A DNA stretch of 64,000 nt, taken from NCBI GenBank assembly GCA_023433405.1, contig JAEZCT010000050.1, forward strand, positions 1 to 64,000, written 5' to 3'. Shown here piece after piece: positions 1 to 8,047 of the stretch. Both the position numbers and the translations under genes were made by a program. Origin of the DNA: Bacillota bacterium (lineage in GTDB: Bacteria; Bacillota; Clostridia; Oscillospirales; Ruminococcaceae). The notes beneath the pieces are model-generated. The model was not told the DNA's origin. It saw nothing but the letters and a program-made list of their open reading frames with translations, and did not search any database. Numbering within the stretch: the stretch's first letter is position 1; every line of letters starts with the position of its first letter.

Positions 1-176
1 ACATTTTCGCCGTATCGCTACAAGATATGATAAGTTATCCTCTATGTTTCAGGCCTTTGTCTTCCTTGCTTGCATTATGATTTGGTTATTATGACAGATT
101 TTTATATTTACCGGATAGACTCTAGTATAAACCAAAATAAATAATCCGGCTACATATAATTTTGACTCATAAAAAA

Positions 177-213
177 GGCTGCAGGTATGAACTCCCTGCA
201 GCCTCAATTTTTT
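177..213 (-). terminator. Rho-independent terminator of the YfjL-like gene
   Basis: A 9-bp perfect stem, GGCTGCAGG at 177-185 with CCTGCAGCC at 195-203, has an A6 run on its left side, which reads as a T6 tail on the minus strand. It also has a T-rich right flank, so it may work in both directions. It lies about 90 bp beyond the stop of the minus-strand gene at 298-1029. Bases 1-176 hold no gene or structure that I can recognise. Confidence 0.8.
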
Positions 214-215
214 AA

Positions 216-282
216 TACTTATCTCCTCAAAAAGAGTAGAATAGTAGATATCAATCCACGTGAAAGCCCATATGCTTAAGCA
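216..282. repeat. Degraded copy of the dispersed palindromic repeat
   Basis: The first half (TACTTATCTCCTCAAAAAGAG, then ATCCACGTGAAAGCCCAT) aligns with the full repeat at 34841-34940. The second half has diverged and has lost the ATTAGTA end. It sits between the terminator and the stop codon of the 298-1029 gene. Confidence 0.55.
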
Positions 283-297
283 TTATACACTGCTAAG

Positions 298-1029
298 TCA
301 GATTTTAATATAAACCATAAGGCGTTCAATCAGGCTTTGCCGGTCGGCGGTAATCTCCGCAACGGGAAAATCCTCAAGGTACAGGTAATCTCCGCTGCCC
401 GGTTTTTCGTCCTCCGCCATGGGTTCCTCCAGCCTGATGGAATATTTATCAACCCGGACAGCATTGCGCTCCATGACTTCATGCATTTCCCAAAGCAAGG
501 CCGCCATCTGCCCCGCGTCCCGTTTATCGCTTACAATCCACACCGTCAGCGCAAAATCCAAAGGAATATCCGCTTGCTCAAACGGCATGTCCCGCGTAAG
601 CTGCCCGGTATCACCAACCAAGTCTCCAATTATCAAGGAAGTCTCGTGCGGGTATTGGTTTACAATGATTTTTGCAACCAACTCATCGTAAATGCTGCTC
701 AGACGGCGATAGGTCGCAAAATTATTCTCAACCTCATATTCATAGTCATCGAAAACCTGACCATGGTAATACTGGATGGAGAACAGGGTATCCTCACTTT
801 GCTTTGATTGCGCGGAGCACCCATAAGCCTGAGTTTTAAAATTATATCTTGCCTTGGATAGCTCCAGATTAAGGTTGGGATAGGTGAATGCGGCGTATTC
901 CTTCAGCCTACTTTCTGCAATCAACGCAGAAATCGGATTGCCAAATAAGGAATTTAAAAAATAAAACCCTATGCCCAAAAAGATAACCGCAATAACCGAT
1001 GGAATAATGAGCTTGCCATAGCGTTTCAT
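298..1029 (-). CDS. Small membrane-anchored protein, YfjL-like
   Basis: This is a 243-residue protein with one N-terminal hydrophobic segment at about residues 6-28 (LIIPSVIAVIFLGIGFYFL) and no lipobox, so it is probably anchored with a soluble extracellular part. The region after the anchor (ALIAESRLKEYAAFTYPNLN, then a KARYNFKTQAYG-type stretch) resembles YfjL-like proteins of Bacilli, whose function is unknown. I place the start at the ATG at 1029, because longer versions would run into the regulator gene upstream, which ends 28 bp away. The spacing suggests it is co-transcribed with that MalT-type regulator. The resemblance is from memory of the family and is moderate. Confidence 0.7.
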   Translation of the reverse strand: MKRYGKLIIPSVIAVIFLGIGFYFLNSLFGNPISALIAESRLKEYAAFTYPNLNLELSKARYNFKTQAYGCSAQSKQSEDTLFSIQYYHGQVFDDYEYEVENNFATYRRLSSIYDELVAKIIVNQYPHETSLIIGDLVGDTGQLTRDMPFEQADIPLDFALTVWIVSDKRDAGQMAALLWEMHEVMERNAVRVDKYSIRLEEPMAEDEKPGSGDYLYLEDFPVAEITADRQSLIERLMVYIKI

Positions 1030-1057
1030 GTTGTCTGTACTCCCATACGTTTCGCCG

Positions 1058-3571
1058 CTAATTGAGCTCGGATGTGAAATGCTCCGCCAGCTCACCCCGG
1101 GAGCTAATTTGCAGCTTTTGATAGATGGCTTTCAGGTTAAACTTAACCGTGTTCTCCGATATGTATAGTAGCGCCGCAATTTCCTTGTTACTGAGTCTTT
1201 TCGCGGCAAGCTTCGCCACCTCCCGTTCTCTGCCGGTAAGGCCATAATCCTCCGTGGGGTAAAGCTGTGCCGCAATTTTTTTCGTTCCCGCACGGTGTTG
1301 GGCGGAAAGCCGCAGTATTTCGGCTATCTCCACTTTAAAATACCCGCAGTGCCGCAGGGTCTCCAGCAAATCGTCCAGAAAATCACCGTTTTCAGCAAAA
1401 GGCAGATACAGCCTGTCCGGCAACGCGATAGTCAGTGCCTTGAGTAACGCCGCTTTTGCCTGCTCGGTATTGCCCAGCCTGTAAAATGCGGCGGCAGTAT
1501 AGATGTTGATATAAACCTGTGACAAAAGGTTAGGGAAGATGGCGGCAAAGGATAGAAACGGCTGGCTTAACCCAATCAGCTTCTGATATTCCCCCTCTGC
1601 CAGTAAAATGCGGCCATATACAATATTTTCGTATGGCACAACAAAAATTTGCACATGATTATCGCTCGTATCGCCCGCCCTCAGCCAACCGGCGGCAAGC
1701 CTGCCCTGCCCCAGCAGGGCGTAAAGATACCCTTCACACAGGTCAACGGTAGCGCGCAACCCACCTTGCAGCGCGGCGGGGGTTATTTTTTTTAATTCGT
1801 CAAGCTGCAAAAGAAAAAAGGCGGTATCCTGTGTCATAATGGCAATGCGGGCAAGCAGCAAAAGCACACAGATTGTAATGCAGTGCTGATCCTTTGTGTT
1901 TGCCATATACGCCGCCCGATGGCAGGTAACACGGGCGGTCTCAAAATCTCCGCGGAAAAACAGGGCTTCCGCGCGCATAACCTCCTCCGCTCCGCTGCCA
2001 TGCCCGCCCGCAAGCTGATAATAATACGGCATACATTCATCCATACGTGCCTGCTCCTCATCCAGCTTACCGCATTCCCGATAAAACATATACAGCACCG
2101 AGGGGGAGCCAAAGGTCCATGGACCCCGCATACTTAGAATGGTAACCGGCCCGCGAATGAGCTCATAGGCATGGCGGTGCAGCTTGCTCATGCGGTTGAT
2201 GTCGTTGTACTGCGATAAGGAGAGGATAAAGGCCATCTCTCCCTTCAGTGTGTTTTTACGCTGAGGAGACAGTCCGTTTTCGCGGTTGATTAATTGATAG
2301 AACTCTCGAACAGCGGCGGAAAACGCATACTTTTCATGGTAGGTCAGCAATCCGAAGGCCAGTATTACTAAGCCGCGGGGGTTGCGCTGCATAGCCTCTG
2401 CGGGGCAGTTTTGGGTAATATCCAAAATCAGCCGGTGATTGTCCCGGTTGAGTACGCGAACAATATCCAATGCGACGATTGGCAGCGAGAGCATCTCATC
2501 ATATTCACCCAGCTCATAAAGGTAGCGCATGGCGTTTAGGTATTCGCGCTGCGCCGCATACCAACGCGCCATGCGGAGGGTGACGGCATCCTGATAGTCG
2601 GAGGGCTGCTTTTCGAGAAAGCTGAGGAGATATTGCCGCAAAATCTCGTGCATATAATACTGCCCGCTGGGATAATCGTAACGAACCAGCGCGCATTGCT
2701 CCAACACCCCGGTTACTTCCTCATGAGAGACCTTATCCCCGGCCATATATACCGCCTGCTTGAGCGTAAACCCATCATACCGGCACAAATAATGCAGCAA
2801 CCGTTGGTTTTCGGCCGACAGCTTTTGCATTACCGCTGTTTCCACCAGCCTGCCAATACCCGCCTGAGGCTCAAACCGTTCCTTTTGAAGATACCCCAGC
2901 ATTTGCAGGTATAGAGCTGCTACCCAACCTTCGGTATAATGGTACAGCTCGTCCTGCTCCTGCTTTGTCAGGGGAACGCCGCACAGCTTAAAGTATGCGT
3001 TTACATCCTTTTCGCCAAACTCCAGCTCGTTTTTGGATATGTAGTTCAGCTTCTTTTGCAGGATACGGTCATGTACCGCCGCCATGTCAATGCTTTGGGT
3101 CAGGATAATCATGTGTCCGGCAACCTCCGGCGTGCTAAACAGCTCGAAGATCAGCCGGGTGAGCGCCGTGCTCTCTATCAGTTGATAATTGTCAAGGATA
3201 AATACCACGCCGGGCTCGGTAACGATACCCCGTAATAAGGTAAGTATCTCGAAGTAGTTTCCGTCACGCACAGGGCCAAGCATCCGAAGCTTCGCGCCGG
3301 CATCGGCGTCCCACAGGGCTAGCAGGCTGTATACCTTGCCGCAAAACTGCTCCTCGTCCTGTTCCGCCGTGATAGAAATAACACGAGCCTGCCGGGTGCT
3401 AAGGTATTCGTTCACCGCAGTGGTCTTACCAAACCCCGACGGGGCGTGAAGAATGGTTAAGGGGTATTGGAAAATATCCTCAAGCCTTCTCACCAGCTTT
3501 TCGGGGAAATATAAAGCCCTTGGATTATACCGGAACGAAGATGGCTTTTTGGGTATGGTCAAGCGTATCAT
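1058..3571 (-). CDS. MalT-type LuxR family transcriptional regulator
   Basis: This 837-residue protein has the layout of MalT/large ATP-binding LuxR (LAL) regulators. An N-terminal P-loop NTPase domain carries a Walker A motif (HAPSGFGKTTAV, about residue 41) and a VVFILDNYQ Walker B-like strand. A long helical, TPR-like middle follows. The C-terminal LuxR helix-turn-helix is at about residues 772-837 (GLTGREREVAKLAAKRLSNK, then the ENTVKFNLKAIYQKL recognition helix). Such proteins bind ATP and an inducer and activate transcription. The inducer cannot be told from the sequence. It reads divergently from the ABC exporter at 3981 and may control it, the YfjL-like gene, or itself. A good promoter lies at 3620-3648. 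The ribosome binding site is only a G-run immediately before the ATG, so the exact start is less certain. Confidence 0.9.
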   Translation of the reverse strand: MIRLTIPKKPSSFRYNPRALYFPEKLVRRLEDIFQYPLTILHAPSGFGKTTAVNEYLSTRQARVISITAEQDEEQFCGKVYSLLALWDADAGAKLRMLGPVRDGNYFEILTLLRGIVTEPGVVFILDNYQLIESTALTRLIFELFSTPEVAGHMIILTQSIDMAAVHDRILQKKLNYISKNELEFGEKDVNAYFKLCGVPLTKQEQDELYHYTEGWVAALYLQMLGYLQKERFEPQAGIGRLVETAVMQKLSAENQRLLHYLCRYDGFTLKQAVYMAGDKVSHEEVTGVLEQCALVRYDYPSGQYYMHEILRQYLLSFLEKQPSDYQDAVTLRMARWYAAQREYLNAMRYLYELGEYDEMLSLPIVALDIVRVLNRDNHRLILDITQNCPAEAMQRNPRGLVILAFGLLTYHEKYAFSAAVREFYQLINRENGLSPQRKNTLKGEMAFILSLSQYNDINRMSKLHRHAYELIRGPVTILSMRGPWTFGSPSVLYMFYRECGKLDEEQARMDECMPYYYQLAGGHGSGAEEVMRAEALFFRGDFETARVTCHRAAYMANTKDQHCITICVLLLLARIAIMTQDTAFFLLQLDELKKITPAALQGGLRATVDLCEGYLYALLGQGRLAAGWLRAGDTSDNHVQIFVVPYENIVYGRILLAEGEYQKLIGLSQPFLSFAAIFPNLLSQVYINIYTAAAFYRLGNTEQAKAALLKALTIALPDRLYLPFAENGDFLDDLLETLRHCGYFKVEIAEILRLSAQHRAGTKKIAAQLYPTEDYGLTGREREVAKLAAKRLSNKEIAALLYISENTVKFNLKAIYQKLQISSRGELAEHFTSELN

Positions 3572-3619
3572 CCCCCGAAAATGTTAATATGTAAATATGC
3601 AACTATATCAATCTAACCT

Positions 3620-3648
3620 ATTATACTACCCGTTTTGGGTAGATGCAA
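3620..3648 (-). promoter_or_regulatory. Sigma-A promoter with a dyad filling the spacer
   Basis: Read on the minus strand: -35 TTGCAT, a spacer of exactly 17 bp, then -10 TATAAT. The spacer is itself an inverted repeat, CTACCC-AAAAC-GGGTAG (3626-3642). This promoter would start the MalT-type regulator mRNA about 40 bp before its ATG. A dyad that exactly fills the spacer suggests an operator, possibly for autoregulation. The role is inferred. Confidence 0.65.
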
Positions 3649-3886
3649 TTTGTGTATACCGGTTAAGGGCATTTATTTTTTATCAAGGCGGCGGGGTAGG
3701 CTTTGGCTGTTTAGACGCGATTCGTTTAAGCCCCCATAATACCGCAAGAAAAAGCACTGGGCTTTGCGGACGGGAGCCCTTTTGCACCAATGCTGTTTTC
3801 TGGCGTCATTGGCCGTAAAACTCCGCTTTACAGCCCATTGTATTTACCTGCTGGATGTAATAGAATAATTTATATAAGTGTCTGGA

Positions 3887-3915
3887 GCCGTCAAATATTT
3901 TATCTATTTGACGGC
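3887..3915 (+). promoter_or_regulatory. Stem-loop in exporter leader
   Basis: GCCGTCAAATA (3887-3897) is the exact reverse complement of TATTTGACGGC (3905-3915), with a 7-nt loop. It lies 66 bp before the ATG of the ABC exporter ATPase and has no T-run after it, so it is more likely a leader structure or binding site than a terminator. The rest of the 3649-3980 spacer shows no gene. Confidence 0.45.
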
Positions 3916-3945
3916 GTGGCTTTGGGCTGTGAAATCGATTACACG

Positions 3946-3959
3946 AGTCGTATACGACT
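3946..3959. promoter_or_regulatory. Perfect 14-bp palindrome before the exporter ATPase
   Basis: AGTCGTATACGACT is a perfect palindrome ending 21 bp before the ATG at 3981. It could be an operator for a dimeric regulator of the exporter operon. No matching second site was seen nearby. Confidence 0.4.
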
Positions 3960-3980
3960 GGGAAAGTGCAGGGCTTTTAT

Positions 3981-4988
3981 ATGGCTGCGATTACCGTTGA
4001 GAATCTTTCCAAATCCTTTACCTATTATAAAAAAGGGGTAGGGTTAAAAAACTCGCTAAAAAACGTATTTCACCGTCAAACACTGGTGAAGGACGCGGTA
4101 AAACAGGTCTCCTTTTCTATAGAGGAGGGTGAAATCGTCGGCTTTTTAGGGCCGAACGGCGCTGGCAAAACCACCACCATTAAGATGCTGTCGGGCATCC
4201 TCATTCCCACCGGCGGCAGCGCGGATATTCTTGGCTATGTGCCATGGGAGCGCAAAAAAGAGTTTAAAATGAATTTCTCAATTGTTATGGGACAAAAAAC
4301 CCAGCTTTGGTGGGACCTGCCCGCCAATGAATCCTTTGAGCTGAATAAATACATATACGAAATACCCCACGAAGATTTTAAAAACACCTTGGCCGAGCTA
4401 ACCGAGCTCTTGGATGTGAAAGACCTTTTGGATGTTCAGGTGCGAAGACTATCATTGGGGGAACGCATGAAGATGGAGCTGATAGCCTCCTTTTTGCACA
4501 AGCCCAAGCTGATTTTTCTCGATGAGCCCACCATTGGCTTGGATATCGTTTCACAAAAGAAGATACGCGAGTTTTTAAAGTACTATAACAGGCAAACCAA
4601 AACCACCATTTTGCTGACCAGCCATTACATGAACGATATTGAGGATATGTGCAAGCGCTCCATTATCATTAACGAAGGGCGCATTGTATACGATGGGGAC
4701 CTCGAGCGGGTCAACGAGCTGTTTAGCCAAAAGAAGCTTATTAAGCTGCAGCTTACCGAGTGGGTGCCGGAGGAGGAACTGGCACAGTTTGGCGTAGTAA
4801 AGGAATACGACGGCCTTAACGCAACGCTGGAGGTAGAGAAGGCAACCCTCAAGGAGCAATCCCGGCGCATTTTGGAGAAAACCCCGATACAGGATTTTAA
4901 TATCGAGGATATCCCCATTGAGGAGGGCATTGCCCTGCTGTACCGACGCGGAGCATATATGAATGCAGATGGAAGCGAAAAGGGTTAA
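3981..4988 (+). CDS. ABC-2 type exporter, ATP-binding protein
   Basis: This is a 335-residue cytoplasmic ATPase. Visible motifs are Walker A GPNGAGKTTT (about residue 58), signature LSLGERMKMEL, Walker B LIFLDEPTIGLD and H-loop TSHYMND. The insert near residue 25 (LKNSLKNVFHRQ) is typical of the ATPases that pair with two PF06182-type permeases in uncharacterised export systems (the COG4586/COG4587/COG3694 set, from memory). The ATG at 3981 is chosen over an in-frame GTG 15 bp upstream because AGGG sits 8 bp before it. The two permease genes follow at once, so the three form one operon. The substrate is unknown. Confidence 0.88.
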   Translation: MAAITVENLSKSFTYYKKGVGLKNSLKNVFHRQTLVKDAVKQVSFSIEEGEIVGFLGPNGAGKTTTIKMLSGILIPTGGSADILGYVPWERKKEFKMNFSIVMGQKTQLWWDLPANESFELNKYIYEIPHEDFKNTLAELTELLDVKDLLDVQVRRLSLGERMKMELIASFLHKPKLIFLDEPTIGLDIVSQKKIREFLKYYNRQTKTTILLTSHYMNDIEDMCKRSIIINEGRIVYDGDLERVNELFSQKKLIKLQLTEWVPEEELAQFGVVKEYDGLNATLEVEKATLKEQSRRILEKTPIQDFNIEDIPIEEGIALLYRRGAYMNADGSEKG

Positions 4989-5059
4989 CGCGTGTACCCC
5001 TTTTAAAATCCTTGGCAAGGCTGCGCAGTTATGCCGCAGCCTGCCGGAAAGGCACGACT

Positions 5060-5857
5060 ATGAAAAAGTACCTGATTGCGTTTAAGCTGGGGTTTGAAAG
5101 CAGCCTTGAGTACCGCGGCGATTTTTTTCTGAGTATCTTCAGCGGCGCGTTTATCATCATCATCCAGTGCTTTATTTGGAACGCGGTGTTCGCAAGCGCG
5201 GGAACCACGGTGGTAAACGGCTATACCTACCCCGAGATGATTGCCTACTCTATCCTTGCGGGCATCGTCAATAAAATAGTTTCGGCGGGCTTTCAGAATG
5301 AGATCGCGGGAGATATCAAGTCCGGGGGCTTAAGCAAGTTTATCGTACAGCCTATCGGTTATTTCTATTACCGGTTGTTCTGCTTTTTGGGCGGCAAGGT
5401 GCCCCAGCTCATCGTTTTATTCCCCCTTTCATTTGGCGTTTTGGCACTCACCCACTATACCATAGGTCTAGAGATCTCGGTGGAGCGGCTGCCGCTGTTT
5501 TTTTCTTTTGCGGTGCTTGCCATGCTGCTTAATTTTTTAATCTATTATTGTCTGAGCGCTCTCGCGTTTATCATGACCGAGGTTTGGGGCATATTCATCG
5601 CCGCCAGTCAGGCGATTTTAATGCTGGGCGGCGGACTGTTTCCCCTTGAGGTATTTGGAGACACCGCCTCGCAAATACTCTCGCTGCTGCCGTTTAAATA
5701 CCTCATCTATTACCCTGTGAACATTGTTACGGGCCGAATGCCCACAGGGGAGATTTTGCCAAACGCCCTGATACAGGTTGCATGGATATTCCTGCTGCTG
5801 CTATCAAGGGTTTGCTGGCAGACGGGTTTAAAAAAATATGTGGCGGTGGGAGGGTAA
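5060..5857 (+). CDS. ABC-2 family exporter permease 1
   Basis: This 265-residue integral membrane protein has about six hydrophobic segments, for example FIIIIQCFIWNAVFA and LPLFFSFAVLAMLLNFLIYY. It matches the PF06182-type permeases (COG4587-like) that form a heterodimer with the next permease and are powered by the ATPase just upstream. The ATG at 5060 follows GGAAAGG. The gap after the ATPase gene contains an inverted repeat, GGCTGCG...CGCAGCC, at about 5027-5049, which may tune expression. The substrate cannot be read from the sequence. Confidence 0.82.
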   Translation: MKKYLIAFKLGFESSLEYRGDFFLSIFSGAFIIIIQCFIWNAVFASAGTTVVNGYTYPEMIAYSILAGIVNKIVSAGFQNEIAGDIKSGGLSKFIVQPIGYFYYRLFCFLGGKVPQLIVLFPLSFGVLALTHYTIGLEISVERLPLFFSFAVLAMLLNFLIYYCLSALAFIMTEVWGIFIAASQAILMLGGGLFPLEVFGDTASQILSLLPFKYLIYYPVNIVTGRMPTGEILPNALIQVAWIFLLLLSRVCWQTGLKKYVAVGG

Positions 5858-5861
5858 CGAC

Positions 5862-5966
5862 ATGAATGCTATCGTCGCTTGGATTTCAGCTGCCGGGGCT
5901 GACCCCGCACAACACCCATGGCGTTGGCCCCTTTCGGAAGTTAACACGGGAAGGGCGGGGATCTAA
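5862..5966 (+). CDS. Possible 34-residue small protein between the two permeases
   Basis: A 34-codon frame (begins MNAIVAWISAAG, ends NTGRAGI) starts 4 bp after permease 1 stops. It follows a near-ideal ribosome binding site (GGGAGGG, 8 bp before the ATG), and its TAA ends 1 bp before the ATG of permease 2. This tight fit suggests either a real small protein or a translational coupling leader. I recognise no family. Against it: the peptide has no clear hydrophobic or conserved pattern and the frame is short enough to arise by chance. Confidence 0.4.
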   Translation: MNAIVAWISAAGADPAQHPWRWPLSEVNTGRAGI

Positions 5967-5967
5967 G

Positions 5968-6780
5968 ATGCGCAGATTTCTGGTGTCGCTTAAAAAGCAT
6001 TTTTTTATTTATCTCCTGTTTATGAAAAACAGTACCATGGGTTTTTTGGAGTACCGCGCCAACCTGTTTGCCGCGCTGACCATGGAGCTGGTGTACCTGT
6101 TTTCAAAAATATTGTATGTAATAGTCTTCTACAACTCCTCGGTGAAGATTGACGGGGTGTCGCCGGATGAAATTATGCTGTACATCGGCACCTTTATTCT
6201 CATGACCGGTCTGTTCGTAGGCTTTTTTATGGATAACTTCTACCAGATACCCGAGCACATTCGCACGGGTACCCTAGATACCTATATTACAAAGCCGGTT
6301 TCCCTGCAATTCATCGCCACCATGCGCGAGTTTAATATCGTTCTGCTCACACCAAACCTGATAGCGGGTACAGTGCTTGTAAGCATTGCGTGGAAACGGC
6401 TGGGCATTGCCGCGAATTTTCACAACATTGGCGGGTATGTCCTTATTATTCTCAGCTCGCTCTTTATTTCCTATGCCGTGTTCCTGTTCCCTCAAATTCT
6501 CTCCTTCTGGACGATAAAATCCGGCGCAATTACCGAGGTGGCGGATAAATGCTGGGACTTTAACAACATGCCCATGTTGATCTACAACAAGTGGATGCAG
6601 CGGGTGGGCGTGTTCCTCATCCCCATTTTTTGCATTACCAACTTTCCTGCTATGTTTGTACTGGGTAACCTGAGTACGGTTTATTTTGTATGGGTGTTTA
6701 TCGCGCCGGTTTTGTTTTTTACGCTTATTACACTGTTTTGGCGGTATGCGGTGCGAAACTATACGAGTGCGAGCAGCTAA
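5968..6780 (+). CDS. ABC-2 family exporter permease 2
   Basis: A 270-residue membrane protein with about six membrane-spanning stretches (LFAALTMELVYLFSKILYVI, then LYIGTFILMTGLFVGFFM, and VYFVWVFIAPVLFFTLITLF near the C-terminus). It is the COG3694-like partner of permease 1. Such pairs commonly start with a short basic cytoplasmic helix, seen here as MRRFLVSLKKHFF. The ATG at 5968 is chosen because hydrophobic content and similarity begin there; the longer in-frame N-terminus reads as non-coding. A weak hairpin without a T-run (GCTATGC...GCGTAGC, 6797-6816) follows the gene. Confidence 0.82.
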   Translation: MRRFLVSLKKHFFIYLLFMKNSTMGFLEYRANLFAALTMELVYLFSKILYVIVFYNSSVKIDGVSPDEIMLYIGTFILMTGLFVGFFMDNFYQIPEHIRTGTLDTYITKPVSLQFIATMREFNIVLLTPNLIAGTVLVSIAWKRLGIAANFHNIGGYVLIILSSLFISYAVFLFPQILSFWTIKSGAITEVADKCWDFNNMPMLIYNKWMQRVGVFLIPIFCITNFPAMFVLGNLSTVYFVWVFIAPVLFFTLITLFWRYAVRNYTSASS

Positions 6781-6903
6781 TATTTTGCTTTTTCAAGCTA
6801 TGCTTTAAAGCGTAGCAGATAAACGGGGGAGAAAGGATGGCACCGCTTAAAATGCAGGTAAATAACCTCTAAAAAAACTTTATTAGATTTTTTTCGTGCG
6901 GTA

Positions 6904-6931
6904 TTGACAAATTCATAACAGGTGCTATAAT
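6904..6931 (+). promoter_or_regulatory. Consensus sigma-A promoter
   Basis: TTGACA (6904-6909), a 16-bp spacer, and TATAAT (6926-6931). Both hexamers match consensus exactly. Transcription would begin near 6938, at the start of a structured stretch, and would read toward the GntR regulator 330 bp downstream. Confidence 0.75.
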
Positions 6932-6937
6932 GATTTC

Positions 6938-7045
6938 AACAGCAAGGATGCTGCGTTAAGTAACGCGGTGTCCTTATCTGTTTTTCTGGGCTGTATTTTT
7001 GTTCCAGTCTCAGACCAAGTGCTACAGGGAGGTGTTTTTTTTCGC
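6938..7045 (+). ncRNA. Structured leader or small RNA, family unknown
   Basis: The transcript from the promoter at 6904 can fold into nested helices. ACAG pairs with CTGT, AAGGA with TCCTT, and GCGTT with AACGC, with an AAGT loop and a symmetric TGCT/GGTG internal loop (about 6939-6982). A second domain has CTGTA...TACAG enclosing GTCT-C-AGAC, and a run of eight T follows at about 7036-7043. This resembles a riboswitch or attenuated leader, or a free-standing RNA of about 105 nt. It does not match the purine, preQ1, THF, SAM, ykkC or T-box consensus as I know them. The 230 bp from here to the GntR ATG show nothing else clear. Confidence 0.4.
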
Positions 7046-7272
7046 CAGGTGGTTATAACAACATAACAATATAATAATACTATAATTATATCATAATCAT
7101 TACTGCCGACTGCCAAGGATGTCAGTCAGGTAAAACGCAGCAAAGTGGTTTATATGTCATAATATCGGGCAGACTTTATGGACGGAAAAACTCATAAAAG
7201 GGGATTTTTTTCACCATTTAGAAAACATGAGCGAAGACCACGCATGGCGCCGGGAGAGGGATTGGTACGCAT

Positions 7273-8010
7273 ATGGACGAAGAAATGATGCCGAAATACT
7301 ACCTGCTAAAACGCAAACTGATTAAGATGATTGACGCTGAGGAGTTTCAGGTCAACGAAGCCATTCCCAGCGAGCGGGAGCTCATACAAAAGTATGACGT
7401 CAGCCGCATTACCGTCCGCAGGGCGGTGGATGAGCTGGTAAACGAAGGCTACCTGTATAAGGTTCAGGGCAAGGGCACCTATATCAAATCCGACGCCTAC
7501 AGCCAGGATCTCATCAGCATTACAAGCTGTACGGAGGACATCCTTCGTCTGGGCATGACGCCGGGGCGCAAGGTGCTGGCGGCCGAGACCATCCCCGCCG
7601 ACAAAAAGCGTATGCGCTCGCTGGAGCTTGGGGAAAACGAAAAGGTGTTTCGTTTAAAGCGTATCTACTACGCGGACAAGGTCCCCATTAACTACACCAT
7701 CGCCTTTTTACCAAACAAGCTGTTTCCCGACCTTTCGTCCCACGATTTTTCCAGCGAATCGCTGTACAGTGTCCTTGGACGGGAATACGGGGTAAAGATT
7801 ACCCGCGCCACGCGTTCCATCGAGGCAATTCTTGCTCAGGACGAGACGGCAAAGTTTCTGGAGGTCGCCGAAGGCATTCCAATCCTGCTGTTTCGCTGCG
7901 TCACCTTCGGTATAGTTAACGGACGGGAACTGCCGGTTGAGAACTTTAAATGCTGCTACCGAAGCGACATGTTTAAGTTCTACATCAATCAGGTAGGGCC
8001 TTCCAAATAG
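7273..8010 (+). CDS. GntR family (HutC/FarR type) transcriptional regulator
   Basis: A 245-residue repressor-type protein. The N-terminal winged helix-turn-helix (about residues 8-72) contains ERELIQKYDVSRITVRRAVD, the GntR signature. The C-terminal UTRA ligand domain (about 95-235) follows. The gene comes directly before a nucleoside-type ABC importer, with only 37 bp to the binding-protein gene, so it probably senses a nucleoside, phosphosugar or related catabolite and controls the island from 8 to 19 kb. The ribosome binding site (GGGAGAGGG) lies about 12 bp before the ATG, slightly far. Confidence 0.9.
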   Translation: MDEEMMPKYYLLKRKLIKMIDAEEFQVNEAIPSERELIQKYDVSRITVRRAVDELVNEGYLYKVQGKGTYIKSDAYSQDLISITSCTEDILRLGMTPGRKVLAAETIPADKKRMRSLELGENEKVFRLKRIYYADKVPINYTIAFLPNKLFPDLSSHDFSSESLYSVLGREYGVKITRATRSIEAILAQDETAKFLEVAEGIPILLFRCVTFGIVNGRELPVENFKCCYRSDMFKFYINQVGPSK

Positions 8011-8047
8011 ATGGTCTGAATGGCATGAAGTTTAAGGAGGATTAACA

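Noticed and set aside
3597..4041. Open frames on the plus strand between the MalT-type regulator and the exporter ATPase
   Set aside because: They cross the promoter and palindromes, lack ribosome binding sites and overlap the true ATPase start.
6925..7116. Minus-strand open frame of 63 codons in the GntR leader
   Set aside because: It overlaps a consensus promoter and the structured RNA region, has no ribosome binding site, and its product looks like random translation.
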